A stretch of DNA of 64,000 bases from Bifidobacterium sp. GTDB taxonomy: Bacteria; Actinomycetota; Actinomycetes; Actinomycetales; Bifidobacteriaceae. Numbering within the stretch: the first letter of the stretch is position 1; every line of letters begins with the position of its first letter. The translations under genes and the position numbers were made by a program. The stretch lies in the NCBI RefSeq assembly GCF_022647885.1, contig NZ_JALCLM010000001.1, positions 1,488,001-1,552,000 on the forward strand. Direction: 5' to 3'. The notes below the pieces were generated by a model. That model was not told where the DNA came from. It saw only the letters and a list, made by a program, of their open reading frames with translations, and did not search any database. This document shows positions 8,875 to 18,962 of this stretch, in pieces.

Positions 8875-9504
8875 TTACTCAGCGTCTGCGGTTTCGGTAT
8901 CACTCTCAGCGGCGTCAGCGGCTGCAGGAACCTCTGCAGGAATTTCAGGCTCGAGAGATTCTTCCTTAGGAACTTCAACGGTCACCACTGAATCTTCTGG
9001 GTCATCGATAACCAATTCTGAACCTTCAGGCAGTTCAACGTCCTTGGCAAGAACCTTCTCACCATCAGCAAGTCCCTCAACGTTAACTACAATGCGCTCA
9101 GGAAGGTTGGTGACGTCAGCACGAACCTCAAGATTCTGCATGTCAACGAATGCCACAGCAGCACCCTTCGTTTCACCCTCAACGAAGACAGGAACCTCAA
9201 CAACAACCTTTTCTCCTGCGCGGACCTCAAGGAAATCAATATGCTCAATCTGGCGCTTGACTGGATTGCGCTGTACGTCCTTAACCACGGCCATTTTGGA
9301 ACCGTCGTCATACTTGAGTTCGAACAGTGCATTGGTGTGACGGAGTGCGTTAGTGGTTTCTTTCATCGGTAAAGCGATAAAAGTTGGCTCGATACCGCCG
9401 GCATAAATGGTTGCAGGGATCTGCTGAGCTACGCGCATACGACGTGCAGCACCTTTGCCGAACTGTGTTCTTGTTGATCCTGCAATAGTAATGGTATTTG
9501 CCAT
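8875..9504 (-). CDS. rplY: 50S ribosomal protein L25 / general stress protein Ctc
   Basis: Binds 5S rRNA in the central protuberance of the 50S subunit. The 209 aa are the long CTC/TL5 form: an N-terminal L25 domain (residues 1-95, starting ANTITIAGSTRTQFGKGAARR, with VVKDVQRNPVKRQIEHIDF) and a C-terminal beta domain (about 100-185), then an acidic Ala/Glu tail. AAGGAG precedes the ATG. It is a single gene with a clear terminator. Confidence 0.95.
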   Translation of the reverse strand: MANTITIAGSTRTQFGKGAARRMRVAQQIPATIYAGGIEPTFIALPMKETTNALRHTNALFELKYDDGSKMAVVKDVQRNPVKRQIEHIDFLEVRAGEKVVVEVPVFVEGETKGAAVAFVDMQNLEVRADVTNLPERIVVNVEGLADGEKVLAKDVELPEGSELVIDDPEDSVVTVEVPKEESLEPEIPAEVPAAADAAESDTETADAE

Positions 9505-9690
9505 AATGCTCTCCTTGTTGGCTGTCGTGTAATCACTTGCATCTCTGGCGCTTCAACGCGCCGAGACATTCCAACAAGAAGTGGTCTGTCCGCCGAGTCG
9601 ATTACGGAATGCAACGTGACATTCCCTCGCCAAAGCTCTGAAAAGAGATACTAGCACGCAGAGTATGACAAATGATTATTTATGCTGCCC

Positions 9691-11097
9691 TTAGGCGTCG
9701 AGTTCCTTCACTGCTGCAATGATTGCCTGAAGCTCAGCCTTCGCGTCGCCGAAGAGCATTTGCGTATTGGGATTGAAATACAGTTCATTCTCTATTCCTG
9801 CATAGCCTTTACCTCTTCCGCGCTTAATCACCACAACATTCTGTGCTTTATCAACGTCAAGAATAGGCATACCCGATACTGCAGTACCGGGCTTTCTGGC
9901 AGCGGGGTTGGTCACATCATTGGCGCCGACAACTAAGGAAATAGAGGCAGTTGGGAATTGCGGATTGATGTCATCCAAATCAATAAGCTCTTCATAGGGC
10001 ACATTCGCCTCTGCTAACAACACATTCATATGTCCTGGCATACGACCAGCTACAGGATGAATTGCATACAGTACCTCGATGCCTCGTGCCTTCAACAACT
10101 CTCCTAAATCAGCCAATTCGCGTTGCGCTTGAGCTTGTGCGAGACCAAATCCTGGGGTGAATATAACTTTCTGCGCATACGCAAGTTGGACTGCAACATC
10201 ATCTGCCGTTGTCTCGCGCATGGAGCCTTCCGGCCCCTCAACATCTGCGTTAGCCGATGTGTCACCGAAACCGCCCAATAGCACACTTGACAATGGTCTA
10301 TTCATAGCTTTTGCCATCAACACCGACAGCGTCACACCCGCTGCGCCAACTAAAGCGCCTGCAATAATGAGTGCCACATTATCGATTGCTAAACCGCTCA
10401 TGGCGACGGCAGTACCCGTGCATGCGTTGAGCACAGAAATCACCACAGGCATATCTGCCCCACCTATGGGGAATACAAACAACAACCCATACAACAACGC
10501 AAACACTGCTGTCGAAACAGACCAGAGCAGTCGATGTTCCGACTGCATTACGAGCATGACTACGCTGAGTACCGCAAGCACAGCACACACAATATTCCAC
10601 AAGTTTTTCGCAGGTAGAGCTATCGGTTTGCCGGGAATAATACCTTGAAGTTTACCTGCTGCCACCAGAGATCCTGTAAAAGTTACTGAGCCAATAAGCA
10701 CACCTAATCCTGCGGTTACCAATACGACCTGGTCAGGTGTCTTGGCTGAGGCAAGAATATCGTTGAGTGCAACAAGTGCTGCAGCACCTCCACCGACGGT
10801 ATTAAAAATTGATACCAATTGGGGCATATCAGTCATTTTGACTTTTTTAGCTGAGTACACACCAGCCAGTCCACCGACTAATACACCAGCAACGAGCACT
10901 ATAACGGCAGTAATTGAAAGGAACCCTACCAAGAACAGGCGAGTGAATGCCATAACTACAGCAAGCACCATGCCGGCTGCCGAGATTTGATTGCCTTTAC
11001 GAGCTGATTTAGGCGAATTCATAAAGTGCAAACCGATGACAAACATCACCGCCGCAAGCAAATACACGAACCATGCAACAATATCTATGGTGGTCAT
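9691..11097 (-). CDS. pntB: NAD(P) transhydrogenase subunit beta
   Basis: Beta subunit of the proton-translocating transhydrogenase that transfers hydride from NADH to NADP+ at the cost of the proton gradient. The 468 aa comprise about nine hydrophobic helices (residues 1-260) and the soluble NADP(H)-binding domain III (about 290-468), with TPGFGLAQAQAQ and GANDVTNPAARK typical of that site. Its ATG overlaps the stop of pntAb (TGATG), pointing to translational coupling in a pntAa-pntAb-pntB operon. Confidence 0.95.
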   Translation of the reverse strand: MTTIDIVAWFVYLLAAVMFVIGLHFMNSPKSARKGNQISAAGMVLAVVMAFTRLFLVGFLSITAVIVLVAGVLVGGLAGVYSAKKVKMTDMPQLVSIFNTVGGGAAALVALNDILASAKTPDQVVLVTAGLGVLIGSVTFTGSLVAAGKLQGIIPGKPIALPAKNLWNIVCAVLAVLSVVMLVMQSEHRLLWSVSTAVFALLYGLLFVFPIGGADMPVVISVLNACTGTAVAMSGLAIDNVALIIAGALVGAAGVTLSVLMAKAMNRPLSSVLLGGFGDTSANADVEGPEGSMRETTADDVAVQLAYAQKVIFTPGFGLAQAQAQRELADLGELLKARGIEVLYAIHPVAGRMPGHMNVLLAEANVPYEELIDLDDINPQFPTASISLVVGANDVTNPAARKPGTAVSGMPILDVDKAQNVVVIKRGRGKGYAGIENELYFNPNTQMLFGDAKAELQAIIAAVKELDA

Positions 11098-11453
11098 CAG
11101 GCCCGATCCTTATGGTTGTTTGTATTACCGGATGCATCTATCGCTCCAGCTGTAGGAGACTGAGTCGAGGTTGGCTTTGACGATTTGAACATCTCTAACA
11201 TGCGGTCTGTGACCACATATCCTCCGACAACATTCATTGTTCCAAGTACCGCTGCTAGGAAAATAAAAACATACGATAGTGGAGTATCTGCGTGCGCAGC
11301 AACAATAACGACACCGACGATGACAATGCCGTGTATGGAATTTGCTCCGCTCATCAAAGGCGTATGTAAAGTGGCGGGCACTTTGCCGATTACTTCAACG
11401 CCAAGTAATAACGCCATGATGAACAACGTTATGGGTACCACGAGCTCTTCCAT
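11097..11453 (-). CDS. pntAB: NAD(P) transhydrogenase subunit alpha part 2
   Basis: Small membrane part (118 aa) of the split alpha subunit; it contributes helices of domain II to the proton channel. Three to four hydrophobic segments are visible (from about residue 3, then 36-58 and 62-88), with the conserved pattern THTPLMSGANSIHGI-like (here TLHTPLMSGANSIHGIV). The ATG is two bases after the pntAa stop, with GAGGAAGG inside the end of pntAa. The last 35 residues are a hydrophilic Ser/Thr-rich tail longer than usual. Confidence 0.93.
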   Translation of the reverse strand: MEELVVPITLFIMALLLGVEVIGKVPATLHTPLMSGANSIHGIVIVGVVIVAAHADTPLSYVFIFLAAVLGTMNVVGGYVVTDRMLEMFKSSKPTSTQSPTAGAIDASGNTNNHKDRA

Positions 11454-11455
11454 AA

Positions 11456-12592
11456 TTACTTACCTTCCTCGTTTTTCCCAGCAACAATTAGTGCCTTATC
11501 GAGTTCACTGCTCAAATCCACATGTAAAGTAGTGTCGTTGTCGATAAAGTGCGCAAGGGTATCTGCCAAATTACGGGACAATAGTCTGGATGCTGTTGAA
11601 GAAACCTCGCTAGCAAGATTGGGACAGCCAAGGATAATAACCCCACCGGCAGTTGTGGTCTTCCCTGGAGTGGACCCCTCAACGTTGCCTCCCAAGTCAC
11701 TGGCTGCACAGTCTACGATGACAGCACCACGGTGAAGTGCTTCAACTCCTGCGGCAGTCAGCAGTACAGGCGGCTTACGACCGGGAACTTTGGCTGTGGT
11801 GATGACGATGTCAAATTGTGAAGCGCTGCGATCAACCGCGGCCTGTTGCTCAGCTTGCTCCTGTGCGGAAAGTTGACGCGCATAACCTCCCTCACCCTGC
11901 CCAGAAGACAAATCAATATTGAGGTCGAGGAATTTAGCTCCCAACGATTCAATCTCTTCACGAGCTGCAGGTCTAACATCGTAAGCTGTCACCACAGCTC
12001 CAAGACGTTTGGCAGTGCCTATGGCTTGTAGCCCTGCAATCCCAGCACCCAGCACTAATACCTTCGCAGGGCGTACAGTGCCTGCTGCGGTTGTCATCAT
12101 GGGCAGGAATGAGGCATAGGCATTCGCCGCAACGAGTGCTGCCTTATACCCCATAACAGAATTTTGTGAGGTCATCTCATCCATGGATTGCGCCGAGCTG
12201 AGTTGTCTGGGCAAACGTTCTAAAGCAACGGCAATTAACCCAGCGGATTCAAGTTGTTGAATGTATTGAGAGTCCGTAAACGATCCTAGAATTCCGAGAA
12301 TCCAGGTTCCTGATGCAAGGGCCTTGAGCACATCAGCATCCGGACGGCTAACAAATCCTAACGCTTGGGACTGCGTAATCACTGCGTTTCTATCTAAGAC
12401 ATTGACTTGAGCCTGCCGGTAGTCATCATCACTGAATCCTGCAGTCAGGCCAGCACCTGATTCAATATTACAAGTGACGTGTAGACGCTTGAGGCGGGTA
12501 GCAACGTCAGGAGTAAGTGCCACACGGGACTCTTCTGGTGACTGTTCACGCAGAACTCCATAAGTCACCGCTGAATGGTTTTCTTGACCCAT
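11456..12592 (-). CDS. pntAA: NAD(P) transhydrogenase subunit alpha part 1
   Basis: Soluble NAD(H)-binding domain I of the transhydrogenase, 378 aa, related to alanine dehydrogenase. The N-terminal part has the family pattern LREQSPEESRVALTPDV, the Rossmann site is VLVLGAGIAGLQAIGTAKRLGA split over about 170-192, and the RPAAREEIESLGAKF segment follows. The three-gene (split alpha) organisation is the actinobacterial/Rhodospirillum type. AAGGAA precedes the ATG. The operon starts here; the divergent acyl-CoA synthetase lies about 150 nt away. Confidence 0.94.
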   Translation of the reverse strand: MGQENHSAVTYGVLREQSPEESRVALTPDVATRLKRLHVTCNIESGAGLTAGFSDDDYRQAQVNVLDRNAVITQSQALGFVSRPDADVLKALASGTWILGILGSFTDSQYIQQLESAGLIAVALERLPRQLSSAQSMDEMTSQNSVMGYKAALVAANAYASFLPMMTTAAGTVRPAKVLVLGAGIAGLQAIGTAKRLGAVVTAYDVRPAAREEIESLGAKFLDLNIDLSSGQGEGGYARQLSAQEQAEQQAAVDRSASQFDIVITTAKVPGRKPPVLLTAAGVEALHRGAVIVDCAASDLGGNVEGSTPGKTTTAGGVIILGCPNLASEVSSTASRLLSRNLADTLAHFIDNDTTLHVDLSSELDKALIVAGKNEEGK

Positions 12593-12744
12593 AGAATTTC
12601 CTTCTTAATTTGCGTGTAGGATTTGTACGAATCTCACTATGCACAGTGTATACATTATTCGCTTAGCCTCATATACGTGTGTCTATGCAATTTTCTCCAT
12701 TCCACGGGCTACTGTTAGAAGGTCGTATAGATAGAGGAGAGAGC

Positions 12745-14760
12745 GTGTCTTTGATCAAATCTGCGAAGTCCTACCTCGGTGCAATGGCACAACGCGCAGC
12801 CAGCGTGGGTAGATACCATGAACACGAGAGGGTCGATACAGCTGAACGTCCCTTATCAACACCAAACCCAACAGTCGGGTCCGACACAATTATCCATGAA
12901 TGGTCAGCGGGTTATCCCACAGTTACTGCAGTAGACCCAGTATCAGGCCTCTTAACTACCTCAACTACGGGCGCTAATACTCTCTCTGATGATATGACTA
13001 TCTACGACTTGTACGCCTTAAGGGCCAAAAACATGCCCGGGGAAACGATGTATCACTTCCAACGTAACGGTGAGTGGATTAGTAAAACCACCACCCAAAC
13101 GATTGAAGATATTCGTTCAACTGCAAAGGGACTACTGCACGCAGGAATGAAAAAAGGTGATTCAGTCGCCTTTATGTGCCACACCAGTTATGAGTGGAAT
13201 ATTGTTGATGCAGCAGTTCTTGCAGTCGGTGGTGTTATAGCGACTGTTTACGACACCGATTCAGCAGAGCAAATCCGCTACATTGTCAATAATTCTGATG
13301 CAAGCCTGCTGATAGTAGAAACACGCGAAATGCGAGAAAAAGCAGACGGAGCAATTCAAGAATGTCCAAGTCTTGAACGTATCTCTTGCCTTGAAAATGG
13401 CGCACTAGAAGAACTTCAAGCCTACGGGACCTCAGTAAGCGATGAGGCTTTGGACGCCCGAATTGCATCAATACACGCCAGTGATTTGTGCTCAATTGTG
13501 TATACCTCAGGCTCAACTGCTGCGCCAAAAGGCGTTGAGATGACACATGCGCATTATTGCAACTTAGCACTGAATCTTAATGCCTATATACCGGATTTAC
13601 TTGGTGATACTAATGGATCTGTGTTGCTGTTTCTTCCACAGGCACATTCATTTGCTCGAGCAATTAATTACGCGTGCGCGTACAGTTCCATACAGATTTA
13701 TATCGCGCAAGGTATTAAAACTCTAATTTCTGATTTACAGGTAGCAAAGCCAACAGTGATGATTGGTGTTCCGCGTGTGTTTGAAAAAGTCTATAATGCG
13801 GCTTCTCAAAAGGCAGGACATGGCGCTAAGGGAATGGCCTTCGCTGCTGCCGTGGTTGCTGCTCAAGACTATATGAAGCAGGTCTCCGAATCAGGTAAAG
13901 CTAATACTAGAACCTCGTTGCGCAGAGGTATTTTTGACCCGGTAGTCTATAGCTCATTGCGCCAAGCATTAGGTGGACGTGCTAAATGGATTGTTTCCGG
14001 TGGAGCCCCGATAGACCCAGCATTGCTGAGCTTCTTCCGTGGTGCCGACGTACCGGTATATGAAGGTTATGGACTCACCGAAACAACGGCACCGTGTGCC
14101 TTCAGCCCACTAGGCACGCCTTTCCACGAAGGATCCGTTGGCATCGCTTTCCCTGATTTCTCTATACGCATTGCTGCAGATGGTGAAATTCAGATTTCAG
14201 GAACAAGTGTTTTCCACCGCTACCACAAGAATGATGAAGCTACCACGAGTTCATTCACCGAAGACGGTTGGTATGCCACTGGGGATTTGGGACGTTTAGA
14301 CAGCGACGGCTTCTTGTATATTACTGGCCGAAAGAAAGATTTGATTATTACTGCAGGCGGCAAAAACGTCTCCCCTGGTCCTATTGAGGAAATGATTCAA
14401 CGTTCCGAAGTTGTTTCACGCGCCGTTGTGCTTGGTGATAAACGTCCATTTATCTCGGCTTTAGTAACGCTCGATGAAGAAACTTTACGACCGTGGCTCG
14501 CTTCCAAAGGACTTGACAAGGATATGCCTGTGGCACAAGCTGCACAAAACGCCGCGGTACGAGCAGAAGTTCAGAAGTTCGTTGACACCGCCAATGAGGG
14601 TGTTTCACGCGCTGAGTCAGTACGTAAATTCATTATCCTTCCAGAGGATTTCACTCAAGAAAATGGTCTCCTGACTGCTTCAATGAAGGTCATCCGTCCA
14701 AAAGTTATCGCGCGTTATAACGATTTACTGAATACCCAAATGTACACTCCGAGAAAGTAG
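12745..14760 (+). CDS. fadD: AMP-dependent long-chain fatty acid-CoA ligase
   Basis: Activates fatty acids to acyl-CoA through an acyl-adenylate, in the cytoplasm or at the membrane. The 671-aa protein has the P-loop-like AMP motif YTSGSTAAPKG, the EGYGLTETTAPC motif, and the C-terminal hinge and catalytic lysine region TGDLGRLDSDGFLYITGRKK/GGKNVSPG. This is the FadD15/Faa-like type found in actinobacteria. The GTG at 12745 is preferred over a GTG at 12679 because AGAGGAGAGAG lies directly upstream. Bifidobacteria lack beta-oxidation, so it probably feeds lipid remodelling or exogenous fatty acid use (inference). A long hairpin follows. Confidence 0.88.
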   Translation: MSLIKSAKSYLGAMAQRAASVGRYHEHERVDTAERPLSTPNPTVGSDTIIHEWSAGYPTVTAVDPVSGLLTTSTTGANTLSDDMTIYDLYALRAKNMPGETMYHFQRNGEWISKTTTQTIEDIRSTAKGLLHAGMKKGDSVAFMCHTSYEWNIVDAAVLAVGGVIATVYDTDSAEQIRYIVNNSDASLLIVETREMREKADGAIQECPSLERISCLENGALEELQAYGTSVSDEALDARIASIHASDLCSIVYTSGSTAAPKGVEMTHAHYCNLALNLNAYIPDLLGDTNGSVLLFLPQAHSFARAINYACAYSSIQIYIAQGIKTLISDLQVAKPTVMIGVPRVFEKVYNAASQKAGHGAKGMAFAAAVVAAQDYMKQVSESGKANTRTSLRRGIFDPVVYSSLRQALGGRAKWIVSGGAPIDPALLSFFRGADVPVYEGYGLTETTAPCAFSPLGTPFHEGSVGIAFPDFSIRIAADGEIQISGTSVFHRYHKNDEATTSSFTEDGWYATGDLGRLDSDGFLYITGRKKDLIITAGGKNVSPGPIEEMIQRSEVVSRAVVLGDKRPFISALVTLDEETLRPWLASKGLDKDMPVAQAAQNAAVRAEVQKFVDTANEGVSRAESVRKFIILPEDFTQENGLLTASMKVIRPKVIARYNDLLNTQMYTPRK

Positions 14761-14785
14761 CTGCGTCACACTGCTGTCTCATAAT

Positions 14786-14850
14786 CGAGTGTGCAACTTT
14801 CTACATTTCACGCGGAAAATCGTGATCGTATGTAGGAGGTTGCACACTCG
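14786..14850 (+). terminator. long hairpin between convergent fadD and era
   Basis: A 65-nt region folds on itself: CGAGTGTGCAAC (14786-14797) pairs with GTTGCACACTCG (14839-14850), CTACAT with ATGTAG, and CACG with CGTG inside. TATTTGTTTT follows on the plus strand, consistent with termination of fadD; it may serve era in the other direction. Confidence 0.6.
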
Positions 14851-14892
14851 TATTTGTTTTCATAGGAGACTCATTCCTATGAAAAGTTTCAT

Positions 14893-15909
14893 CTAAAAAC
14901 CGAGACGAGCCAACTTCTTAGGGTCGGACTGCCATCCTTTAGATACTTTAACGTGTAGTTCCAATTTGGATTTTTGGCCAATAATACGATTGACGGGAGT
15001 GCGTAACTTCTTTTTCACCTGCACCAAATGTTGTGCACCCTTACCAATGATGATGGGCTTCTGTGAATCGCGTTCAACATATATAGACACCAGCACACGA
15101 ACTTTGTCGCTAGGATTAACTGAATCATCACCACTGTTGTCTTCATCAGGATAAATAACGGAGTCCACTACCACCGCCAAGGAATGAGGCAGTTCGTCAT
15201 CTAGCTCTTCCAGGAATGCTCCACGTATCAGTTCTGCTATGGTATCTTCGGGTTTTTCTTCGCTAATCTGTTCGTCCGGATACATCTTCGGACCCTCGGG
15301 CATAGCTTGAACTAGAAGAGATTGCACTTCATCGAGATTGTCATGCTGCACTGCGCTAACCGGAATGATTTCAGAGAAAGCACCAAATTGCTCGATTTCA
15401 ATCAATTTGCTGATTAACGCTTCTCTATCGAGAGTGTCGATTTTTGTTACTACTGCAATAACCGGTACTTTCCAACCATCTTTGCCTTCGGCTCCCTTGC
15501 CATATTGGGAGCGTAAGCGAGTAAGAATGCGAGTGTCCCCTGGTCCTACCTCTTGATCGGCAGGCAAGAGAAATGCGATGGCATCCACTTCACTTAGGGA
15601 TTCATCGACCATGTCATTTAGCCGCTGCCCTAACAGGGTGCGAGGTCGATGAATCCCTGGCGTATCAACCAAAACTAACTGCGCATGGTCTAAGGTCAAA
15701 ATCCCACGAATTGCTTTTCGTGTAGTCTCCGGCCGCGAAGAAGATATAGCAATTTGAGTGCCAATGAGAGCGTTAATCAATGTTGATTTACCAACATTCG
15801 GTCGACCTACAACAGCAACGAAGCCAGAACGATATGGCATATCATCTCGCAGTGCGTTGTCGGAATCAGCCTGCGATGTACCCTGCAAGCTTGAAGCTTC
15901 CAAACTCAT
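14893..15909 (-). CDS. era: GTPase Era
   Basis: Ribosome-associated GTPase that binds the 3' end of 16S rRNA during 30S maturation. The G domain has G1 GRPNVGKS (35-42), G3 DTPG, and G4 TKID; the C-terminal KH domain ends with GKGAQHLVQVKKKLRTPVNR-type sequence and a FxxKVSKGW-like tail. The 338 aa are about 35 longer than E. coli Era, with a 25-residue N-terminal extension and an acidic insert (about 230-245). It lies three bases after corC in the phoH-ybeY-corC-era series. Confidence 0.96.
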   Translation of the reverse strand: MSLEASSLQGTSQADSDNALRDDMPYRSGFVAVVGRPNVGKSTLINALIGTQIAISSSRPETTRKAIRGILTLDHAQLVLVDTPGIHRPRTLLGQRLNDMVDESLSEVDAIAFLLPADQEVGPGDTRILTRLRSQYGKGAEGKDGWKVPVIAVVTKIDTLDREALISKLIEIEQFGAFSEIIPVSAVQHDNLDEVQSLLVQAMPEGPKMYPDEQISEEKPEDTIAELIRGAFLEELDDELPHSLAVVVDSVIYPDEDNSGDDSVNPSDKVRVLVSIYVERDSQKPIIIGKGAQHLVQVKKKLRTPVNRIIGQKSKLELHVKVSKGWQSDPKKLARLGF

Positions 15910-15912
15910 TGA

Positions 15913-17313
15913 TTACTCCTGTTCATCTGACTTGTCTTCAATTGCTTGTGTATCCTCTTCAGCAGAAGCCTCACTCGATGCTGCTGCGGGTTCAACAAGA
16001 ATCGTAGATACTTTCTTACGTCGTCCTGCAGAGTCAATAGCAGTAAGGCGCAGGCCTCTTACTACAGCTGACGAGCCAACTATAGGTACTCTACCGAGTA
16101 CCTTCGTCAGCAAGCCATAGACAGTATCCACATCGTCTTCATCGATATCGATTTCAAAGATCTCTTCTAGATCAGCAATTGATGTGCGTGCGGGGAGTTT
16201 CCACGTAGAGTCTTTAACCTTTTCGGGATCTTGATGCTGCGTTCTATCATGTTCATCTTCAAGCTCGCCAACGATTTGCTCAATGGCATCTTCGATAGTG
16301 ACCATACCAGCAATGCCACCATACTCGTCAACAACAATTGCTACGTGCTGCCTTGTTTGTTGCATGTGGTGAAAAAGGTCGTCAACAGGCTTTGATTCTG
16401 GTACCAGCATAGGATCACGGCACACAGAAGCGATTTCACGCCCGTCAGCAGCAGGATTAAAAGCCACCGTTCTGACGGCATCTTTGAGATAAGCAACACC
16501 CACCAGATCGTCGACGTCTTCCCCAATCACTGGAATGCGGGAAAAACCTGAACGAGAAAATAGTTTCAACGCAGAACGCAAGCTGACGTGCTGATCGACA
16601 CAAATCATATCCGTTCGAGGAACCATGATCTCTCTGGTCAACGTATCAGACAGAGTGAGTACATTCCGAAGCATTTCTGAGACTTCAGGATCAAAACCAT
16701 TGGTTTCAACAAGTCTGTCGACCATAGCCCGACCCTGTTCCAATTGAATTTTTTCAAGCTCTTCGTCATCGGACAGACTGACATCCTTATTATGTTTACG
16801 CCCTTTATTAGGGTTGCGAGCTTTAGCAAAGGGCGTCAGCACCGTAGCGACAGCAGTAATTTTGCCGTAGGCCAGCATAATATCAAGAGGCTTGGAAGCT
16901 CCAGCAACTCGTGGACGAACAAGAATTGATACAAAACCCACAATTAACGCAAAGATCAATCCAGATACCACACCGACCCACAAGGGCAGACCGAATAGCG
17001 AAATGATGGTAACTACTAACGCACCATCTAAGATGTTACATACGATGCGAAAGAAGGCACACGAGCCAGCAGTAGCGTAACGATCAGATATCAAACGCTG
17101 AACTCTATGAATTTTTTCAATTCTCTTCATACGTGAGAACTGTCCGAGATCAAGATCTGTTTGCACAGTAAGAATAAGATTATTCAAACTCGCTCGAGTG
17201 ACTCTTGACACAGCACCTTCTGTCGCTGCCATCACCAGAGAGAGCCAAACCAACGCAGATGCTACCAGTACCATTACCACGACGAGTGCAAGTAATTCAG
17301 CCTGCATATTCAC
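15913..17313 (-). CDS. CNNM/CorC family transporter-like protein (hemolysin family)
   Basis: Membrane protein of 466 aa: an N-terminal CNNM (DUF21) domain with about four hydrophobic segments (residues 5-150), a cytoplasmic pair of CBS domains (about 215-335, beginning [11 protein letters not shown] and including [20 protein letters not shown]), and a C-terminal CorC_HlyC domain (about 350-435). The family is implicated in Mg2+ or Co2+ export. The last residues are Ala/Glu-rich. Its ATG overlaps the ybeY stop by 4 nt. Confidence 0.9.
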   Translation of the reverse strand: MNMQAELLALVVVMVLVASALVWLSLVMAATEGAVSRVTRASLNNLILTVQTDLDLGQFSRMKRIEKIHRVQRLISDRYATAGSCAFFRIVCNILDGALVVTIISLFGLPLWVGVVSGLIFALIVGFVSILVRPRVAGASKPLDIMLAYGKITAVATVLTPFAKARNPNKGRKHNKDVSLSDDEELEKIQLEQGRAMVDRLVETNGFDPEVSEMLRNVLTLSDTLTREIMVPRTDMICVDQHVSLRSALKLFSRSGFSRIPVIGEDVDDLVGVAYLKDAVRTVAFNPAADGREIASVCRDPMLVPESKPVDDLFHHMQQTRQHVAIVVDEYGGIAGMVTIEDAIEQIVGELEDEHDRTQHQDPEKVKDSTWKLPARTSIADLEEIFEIDIDEDDVDTVYGLLTKVLGRVPIVGSSAVVRGLRLTAIDSAGRRKKVSTILVEPAAASSEASAEEDTQAIEDKSDEQE

Positions 17314-17858
17314 GCCTCAATATCCTTCTGTGTATCATCGCGGTCACCCACAACTCGTGTGGTTGAAGTGTTTTCGCGATCTTGAATCCAAGCCTGTGTG
17401 GTACCAGCCGGCAGCTGTGCCAAAAACGTCAGCAATAGCTGCCGTTGCAAGCCAAACATCTGCCGTTCTTGCTCAGCGGTGGTATGGTCATAACCCAACA
17501 AATGCAGCATCCCATGAATCGCCAACAACAACATCTCTTCCATAGTTGAATGCCCTGCAGAAACTGCCTGCTGCGAAGCCACTTGAGGGCAAATAACAAT
17601 ATCCCCTAAGATTCCTTCAACTACAGTTTTCCCATCACCTGGACGTAACTCATCCATAGGAAAGCTCATCACATCAGTAGGGCCAGAAAGATTCATCCAT
17701 CTCTCGTGAAGCTCAGCAATGGCATCTGCTTCGTAAAATAGCACGGTGAGATCCGATTGCGTACTTACCCTCATCTGATCTAAAACCCATATTCCTAAAT
17801 CAGAGAACAGCTTTGGTTCAATATTCCATGATGTTTCATTAGTAACTTCAACGCTCAT
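17310..17858 (-). CDS. ybeY: endoribonuclease YbeY
   Basis: Metal-dependent single-strand endoribonuclease needed for 16S rRNA 3'-end maturation and 70S quality control. The zinc signature [11 protein letters not shown] is present with H115, H119 and H125; the preceding [10 protein letters not shown] is also conserved. The 182 aa include a C-terminal extension of about 40 residues beyond the usual end. It overlaps phoH upstream and corC downstream by 4 nt each, so the three are translated as one unit. Confidence 0.96.
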   Translation of the reverse strand: MSVEVTNETSWNIEPKLFSDLGIWVLDQMRVSTQSDLTVLFYEADAIAELHERWMNLSGPTDVMSFPMDELRPGDGKTVVEGILGDIVICPQVASQQAVSAGHSTMEEMLLLAIHGMLHLLGYDHTTAEQERQMFGLQRQLLLTFLAQLPAGTTQAWIQDRENTSTTRVVGDRDDTQKDIEA

Positions 17859-18925
17859 AATGCTGAGCCCTTTGCAACAGTACGGCGTTGAGCAGATACA
17901 GCTGCACCTTGCTGCGCTCGACGGTCATATGCTTGCACGATTTTGCCTACGAGGGCATGGCGCACTACATCTGTAGCATCAAGGTGCGCGAAAGCAATAT
18001 CATCAATCCCATGCAAAATGCTTTCGATAGTGGCCAATCCAGATTTTGGTACTGCCAAATCCACCTGAGTAATATCTCCAGTAACGACCATGCGTGTATT
18101 GAAACCTAGCCTTGTCAAGAACATCTTCATCTGCTGCTCTGTGGTGTTTTGAGCTTCATCAAGAATCACAAAGGCGTCATTCAATGTTCTTCCACGCATA
18201 TAAGCCAACGGCGCTACTTCTATAGTTCCATCATCCATATATCGACGCATTTGTTCGGCACCAAGCATGTCGGAGAGCGCATCGTACAGTGGACGAAGAT
18301 AAGGATCGACCTTCTCATTCAATGTGCCTGGCAAAAATCCCAAATTTTCGCCGGCCTCAACAGCAGGTCGAGTCAAAATGATTCTGCTGATTTCCTTATT
18401 CTGAAATGCGTGAACTGCCTTCGCAACAGCCAGGTACGTTTTGCCTGTTCCTGCCGGACCGATGGCAAAGGTTATAGTATTTTTTTCAATAGCGTTGACA
18501 TACGAGACCTGACCTGCAGTTTTAGGGCGTACAGGAACTCCTGAAGCATATGTAATCACTCCTGGTACATTCATAGTTTTTGCCGTACTTCGTTCTTGAC
18601 GTAATACTTTTGGAGTTTCGCGATCCAAACGACGACTGTGAGTGCCATGAACGTGCTGCGTTTCAATAAGCCGCCTAACAGTATCGGCATCCATTGGCGC
18701 TGAGTATGCAGCATCAATGATTGCACTGACAACATCTTGTGCTTTCGCTGCCTGCGATTCCGTCTGCTTACTTCGCGACATAATCGCTACTCGATTACCT
18801 CTAACGATGATAGTCAAATCAGGAAATGCGCGCTCAACTTCCCTGATAACCTCATCAACTGGCCCGAGTACTGCCACCGGATCAAGCTCCGACGGAATCG
18901 TGATGGTACGTGTAGTTGTGGCCAC
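17855..18925 (-). CDS. phoH: PhoH family ATPase
   Basis: Cytoplasmic P-loop ATPase, 356 aa, thought to act in RNA metabolism beside YbeY and Era. A KH-like N-terminal region (about 15-60) precedes the PhoH domain. Walker A is GPAGTGKT (156-163) and Walker B is [10 protein letters not shown], followed by the sensor-like TGDITQVDL. It is first of the tight phoH-ybeY-corC-era group, 37 nt after the HIT gene. Confidence 0.93.
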   Translation of the reverse strand: MATTTRTITIPSELDPVAVLGPVDEVIREVERAFPDLTIIVRGNRVAIMSRSKQTESQAAKAQDVVSAIIDAAYSAPMDADTVRRLIETQHVHGTHSRRLDRETPKVLRQERSTAKTMNVPGVITYASGVPVRPKTAGQVSYVNAIEKNTITFAIGPAGTGKTYLAVAKAVHAFQNKEISRIILTRPAVEAGENLGFLPGTLNEKVDPYLRPLYDALSDMLGAEQMRRYMDDGTIEVAPLAYMRGRTLNDAFVILDEAQNTTEQQMKMFLTRLGFNTRMVVTGDITQVDLAVPKSGLATIESILHGIDDIAFAHLDATDVVRHALVGKIVQAYDRRAQQGAAVSAQRRTVAKGSAL

Positions 18926-18962
18926 GGAAGCCTTTCTCTATTCTTGATTTAATAGTAATACG

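Noticed and set aside
12609-12650. GTGTAGGATTTGTAC near the pntAA start as a fifth TIR element
   Set aside because: One G is missing from the core and no matching right arm is found within 150 nt; at most a decayed half copy.
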